64,000 bases of DNA, from NCBI RefSeq assembly GCF_039613825.1, contig NZ_CP154826.1:2418001-2482000 (forward strand), read 5' to 3'. Made by a program: the position numbers and the translations under genes. The stretch is from Diaminobutyricibacter sp. McL0608 (GTDB taxonomy: Bacteria > Actinomycetota > Actinomycetes > Actinomycetales > Microbacteriaceae). The notes beneath the pieces are model-generated. The model was not told the DNA's origin. It ran no database searches and saw only the letters and a list, made by a program, of their open reading frames with translations. This document shows positions 61,814-64,000 of the stretch, in pieces. The stretch's first letter is position 1. Every line of letters starts with the position of its first letter.

Positions 61814-62614
61814 TCAGGATCGCTGCGCGAAGGCCGACTCGTACAGGCAGACGGATGCAGCGGTCGCCAGATTCATCGACTCCGCGTTTCCGTAGATCGG
61901 CACCGTCACCGCGCGATCCGCGAGTGCGAGATCGTCGTCACCGAGGCCGCGCGCCTCGTTGCCGAACACCCAGGCGGTCGGCCGGGCGAGCAAGCCCTCC
62001 GTGCGCACCGCCAGGAGGTCGTCGCCCTTGATGTCGGCCGCCAGGATCTGCAGGCCCGCCGCGTGGGCCCGGCCCACCACATCCTCCAGGGTCGCTCCGA
62101 CCGCGACCGGCACATGGAAGATCGAGCCGGTCGACGAACGCACGACCTTCGGATTGTAGAGATCGACCGTGCGTCCGGTCAGGATCACCGCATCCGCGCC
62201 CGCAGAGTCGGCAGCGCGGATGATCGTTCCCGCGTTCCCCGGGTCGCGCACCTCCTCGAGGATCGCGACGAGCTTCGGCTCCCCCGACAGGATGTCGCGA
62301 ATCGACGTCGGAAACTGGTGGCAGACGGCCACGAAACCCTGCGGGGTGACCGTGTCGGCCATCGTCTCCAGCACGTGTTCGGAGGCGAACTCCACATCGA
62401 CGCCGGCATCGACCGCCGTCTGGGCGATGTCGGTGTACCGTTCGAGCGCCGTGGGAGTCGCATACAACTCGACGACGAGCTCCGGACGGAACGTCAACGC
62501 CTCAGCGACAGCCTGCGGCCCTTCCAAAAGAAAGAGCCCGGTCTCAGACCGGGCTCCTCTTTTCGCCAGTTTCGCCACGGCTCGAACGCGCGGTGAGCGC
62601 GGGTTATCAAGCAT
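61814..62614 (-). CDS. TrmH/SpoU-family RNA 2'-O-methyltransferase
   Basis: A 266-residue SPOUT enzyme. An N-terminal substrate-binding domain (FLLEGPQAVAEAL) precedes the knotted domain with motif 1 (EEVRDPGNAGTIIRAADSAG), motif 2 (VFGNEARGL) and motif 3 (IPIYG-like VPIYGNAESMNLATAASVCL). It probably methylates a ribose in 23S rRNA. It lies 36 bases after rplT; an intrinsic-terminator-like hairpin sits within its first 30 codons. Confidence 0.9.
   Translation of the reverse strand: MLDNPRSPRVRAVAKLAKRGARSETGLFLLEGPQAVAEALTFRPELVVELYATPTALERYTDIAQTAVDAGVDVEFASEHVLETMADTVTPQGFVAVCHQFPTSIRDILSGEPKLVAILEEVRDPGNAGTIIRAADSAGADAVILTGRTVDLYNPKVVRSSTGSIFHVPVAVGATLEDVVGRAHAAGLQILAADIKGDDLLAVRTEGLLARPTAWVFGNEARGLGDDDLALADRAVTVPIYGNAESMNLATAASVCLYESAFAQRS
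62534..62556 (-). terminator. Intrinsic terminator inside the trmH-type coding sequence
   Basis: GAGCCCGGTC and GACCGGGCTC form a 10-bp perfect GC-rich stem with a 3-base loop, followed on the minus strand by TTTCTTTTGG. It lies at about codons 20-27 of the methyltransferase gene and in sense orientation. It may end most infC-rpmI-rplT transcripts or act as an attenuator. CTCTTTT on the plus-strand side makes it weakly bidirectional. Confidence 0.7.
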
Positions 62615-62650
62615 GGCACCAGCCTATATGCGGTGACTGCAGTGCAGTGG

Positions 62651-63040
62651 CTACGCAGCCGCAGCCTTCGGCGCCGACGTGTCGGCGGGAAGCGCCTTCC
62701 TGGCCGTCTCGACGAGGGCCGCGAACGTGGCGGGCTCGTTGACAGCAAGCTCGGCGAGGATGCGACGGTCGACCTCGACACCGGCGAGACCCAGACCCTG
62801 GATCAGGCGGTTGTAGGTGAGGCCGTTCGCGCGGCTCGCGGCGTTGATGCGCTGGATCCACAGACGACGGAAGTCGCCCTTGCGCGCACGGCGGTCACGG
62901 TAGCTGTAGACCAGCGAGTGGGTGACCTGCTCCTTGGCCTTGCGGTACAGGCGCGACCGCTGACCGCGGTAGCCCTCGGCGCGCTCGAGGATGACCCGAC
63001 GCTTCTTGTGGGCGTTGACAGCCCTCTTTACTCTTGCCAT
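62651..63040 (-). CDS. rplT: 50S ribosomal protein L20
   Basis: A 129-residue protein of normal length: [15 protein letters not shown], then [19 protein letters not shown] and [20 protein letters not shown]. It is an early 23S-binding assembly protein and, in other bacteria, a translational repressor of this operon. It follows rpmI after 28 bases. Confidence 0.98.
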   Translation of the reverse strand: MARVKRAVNAHKKRRVILERAEGYRGQRSRLYRKAKEQVTHSLVYSYRDRRARKGDFRRLWIQRINAASRANGLTYNRLIQGLGLAGVEVDRRILAELAVNEPATFAALVETARKALPADTSAPKAAAA

Positions 63041-63068
63041 TTTCTTGTTTTCCTAACGTCGGGCGGCG

Positions 63069-63263
63069 TTACTTGCCGAGCATCTTCTTGATGACCTTGG
63101 CGTCGACTGGAGCGAGCACCTGGTCCTGGTTGAGACGGCGAGTGCGACGGCTGGACTTCAGCTCCAGGTGGTGGCGCATACCGGACTGCTGCTTCATGAC
63201 CTTGCCGCTACCGGTCAGCTTGAAGCGCTTCTTCGCCCCGGAATGGGTCTTCTGCTTGGGCAT
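63069..63263 (-). CDS. rpmI: 50S ribosomal protein L35
   Basis: A 64-residue basic protein, [20 protein letters not shown], typical for L35. Its ATG overlaps the infC stop (TAATG), so translation is coupled. Confidence 0.98.
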   Translation of the reverse strand: MPKQKTHSGAKKRFKLTGSGKVMKQQSGMRHHLELKSSRRTRRLNQDQVLAPVDAKVIKKMLGK

Positions 63264-63922
63264 TATTTCTCCTCGTTCGTCGCAGGCGTAGCCGGCGAAC
63301 TCTCTTCGTCCTGCGCAGAAGGCTCTGCGGCAGCAGCCGATTCGTCCGCGGAGCTGTGGGCCCGCGCCTTCGAAGCGGCACGTTGTGCGTTGGCCTCGGC
63401 CTTGGCCTCTGACTTGTTCTTCAGAGGGCCGATGACCATGACCATGTTTCGACCGTCGATGGTCGGCGTCGATTCGACAGAACCGAACTCCGCGACATCT
63501 TCGGCAAATCTCTGGAGCAAGCGCACGCCCTGCTCTGGGCGGGACTGCTCACGGCCGCGGAACAGGATCATGGCTTTGACCTTGTCACCGGCCTTGAGGA
63601 AGCCCTCGGCGCGCTTGCGCTTGGTTTCGTAGTCGTGCTTGTCGATCTTGAGGCGGAAACGAACCTCTTTCAGGATCGTGTTCGCCTGGTTGCGCCGGGC
63701 CTCCTTGGCCTTCTGCGCAGCCTCGTACTTGAACTTGCCGTAATCCATGATCTTCGCGACAGGCGGCTTGGAGTTGGGAGCAACCTCAACCAGGTCCAGA
63801 TCGGCTTCCTGCGCGAGACGAAGGGCGACCTCGATTTTCACGACGCCGACCTGCTCACCGCTGGGGCCGACGAGACGAACTTCGGGGACGCGGATACGGT
63901 CATTGGTACGGGGATCGCTGAT
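63263..63922 (-). CDS. infC: Translation initiation factor IF-3 (ATC start)
   Basis: A 219-residue IF-3. The conserved N-terminus reads [20 protein letters not shown] (first codon read as Met), then the N-domain and linker ([20 protein letters not shown]) and C-domain ([26 protein letters not shown]). A ~40-residue Ala/Glu/Ser-rich tail is extra. No ATG or GTG fits the family start: AGAGGAG lies six bases before ATC (63920-63922). Rare start codons let IF-3 repress its own translation in E. coli, and the same is likely here. Confidence 0.93.
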   Translation of the reverse strand: MSDPRTNDRIRVPEVRLVGPSGEQVGVVKIEVALRLAQEADLDLVEVAPNSKPPVAKIMDYGKFKYEAAQKAKEARRNQANTILKEVRFRLKIDKHDYETKRKRAEGFLKAGDKVKAMILFRGREQSRPEQGVRLLQRFAEDVAEFGSVESTPTIDGRNMVMVIGPLKNKSEAKAEANAQRAASKARAHSSADESAAAAEPSAQDEESSPATPATNEEK

Positions 63923-64000
63923 GCGTTTCTCCTCTGATCAAAGCGATGCTTTCGGCCACGATCTCGTCGGGTGACGAAAGCGGCGAAGAGGAAATTCACG
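63923..64000 (-). promoter_or_regulatory. infC 5' leader (cut by window end)
   Basis: The transcript has CTTTCG (about 63978-63983) able to pair with CGAAAG (about 63951-63956), forming a stem before the AGAGGAG ribosome-binding site. This may be part of an IF-3 or L20 regulatory leader. The promoter lies beyond the window. Confidence 0.35.

Overview
The window is high-GC actinobacterial chromosome. Gene order, rRNA type, lineage-typical gene clusters (der-cmk-tyrA-rluB-scpBA-parA-xerD-nudix-pyrG-recN-nadK-tlyA; argCJBDFGH; pheST; infC-rpmI-rplT) and many leaderless or overlapping starts fit a Microbacteriaceae-like organism (Leifsonia/Microbacterium relatives); the genus is inference. Almost all genes, including the rRNA operon, lie on the minus strand.

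Layout. 1-2000: the 3' end of a PPK2 polyphosphate kinase, a small NTF2-like protein with nested palindromes in front of it, and an orphan TRAP-type solute-binding lipoprotein. 2000-8770: an accessory-looking block with a plus-strand membrane-spanning SARP/BTAD-nSTAND-beta-propeller regulator. Divergent from it is a minus-strand run of two tiny ORFs, a type-B carboxylesterase and another tiny ORF. A near-duplicate hairpin element lies at each end of the block, and a short repeat of the adjacent tRNA-Pro 3' end lies at its right edge. 9090-15400: a LacI-controlled sugar module (solute-binding protein, two CUT1 permeases, clan GH-A glycosidase) with a perfect operator inside its promoter. 15690-21330: a coupled GT2 synthase and membrane-anchored GH18/CBM protein, then a DUF2252 protein.

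21430-37570: housekeeping genes for ribosome assembly, nucleotide and aromatic amino acid synthesis, chromosome condensation and recombination, DNA repair, NAD phosphorylation and rRNA methylation. 37650-43540: a complete rrn operon (16S-23S-5S, no spacer tRNA) with visible processing stems, a terminator and three tandem promoter candidates. 43720-47210: tyrS, a SatD-like regulator with a membrane partner, an alkyladenine DNA glycosylase and an overlooked 44-residue membrane peptide.

47205-55402: the arginine operon argCJBDFGH. No argR lies inside it, but a leaderless, arginine-rich 28-codon leader ORF precedes argC. This is the strongest candidate in the window for an unreported regulatory system: ribosome-mediated attenuation of arginine synthesis. 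55459-64000: an ECF sigma/membrane anti-sigma pair, pheST, an ArsR/SRPBCC pair, a TrmH-type methyltransferase with an intrinsic terminator inside its coding sequence, and infC-rpmI-rplT with a non-canonical ATC start for infC.
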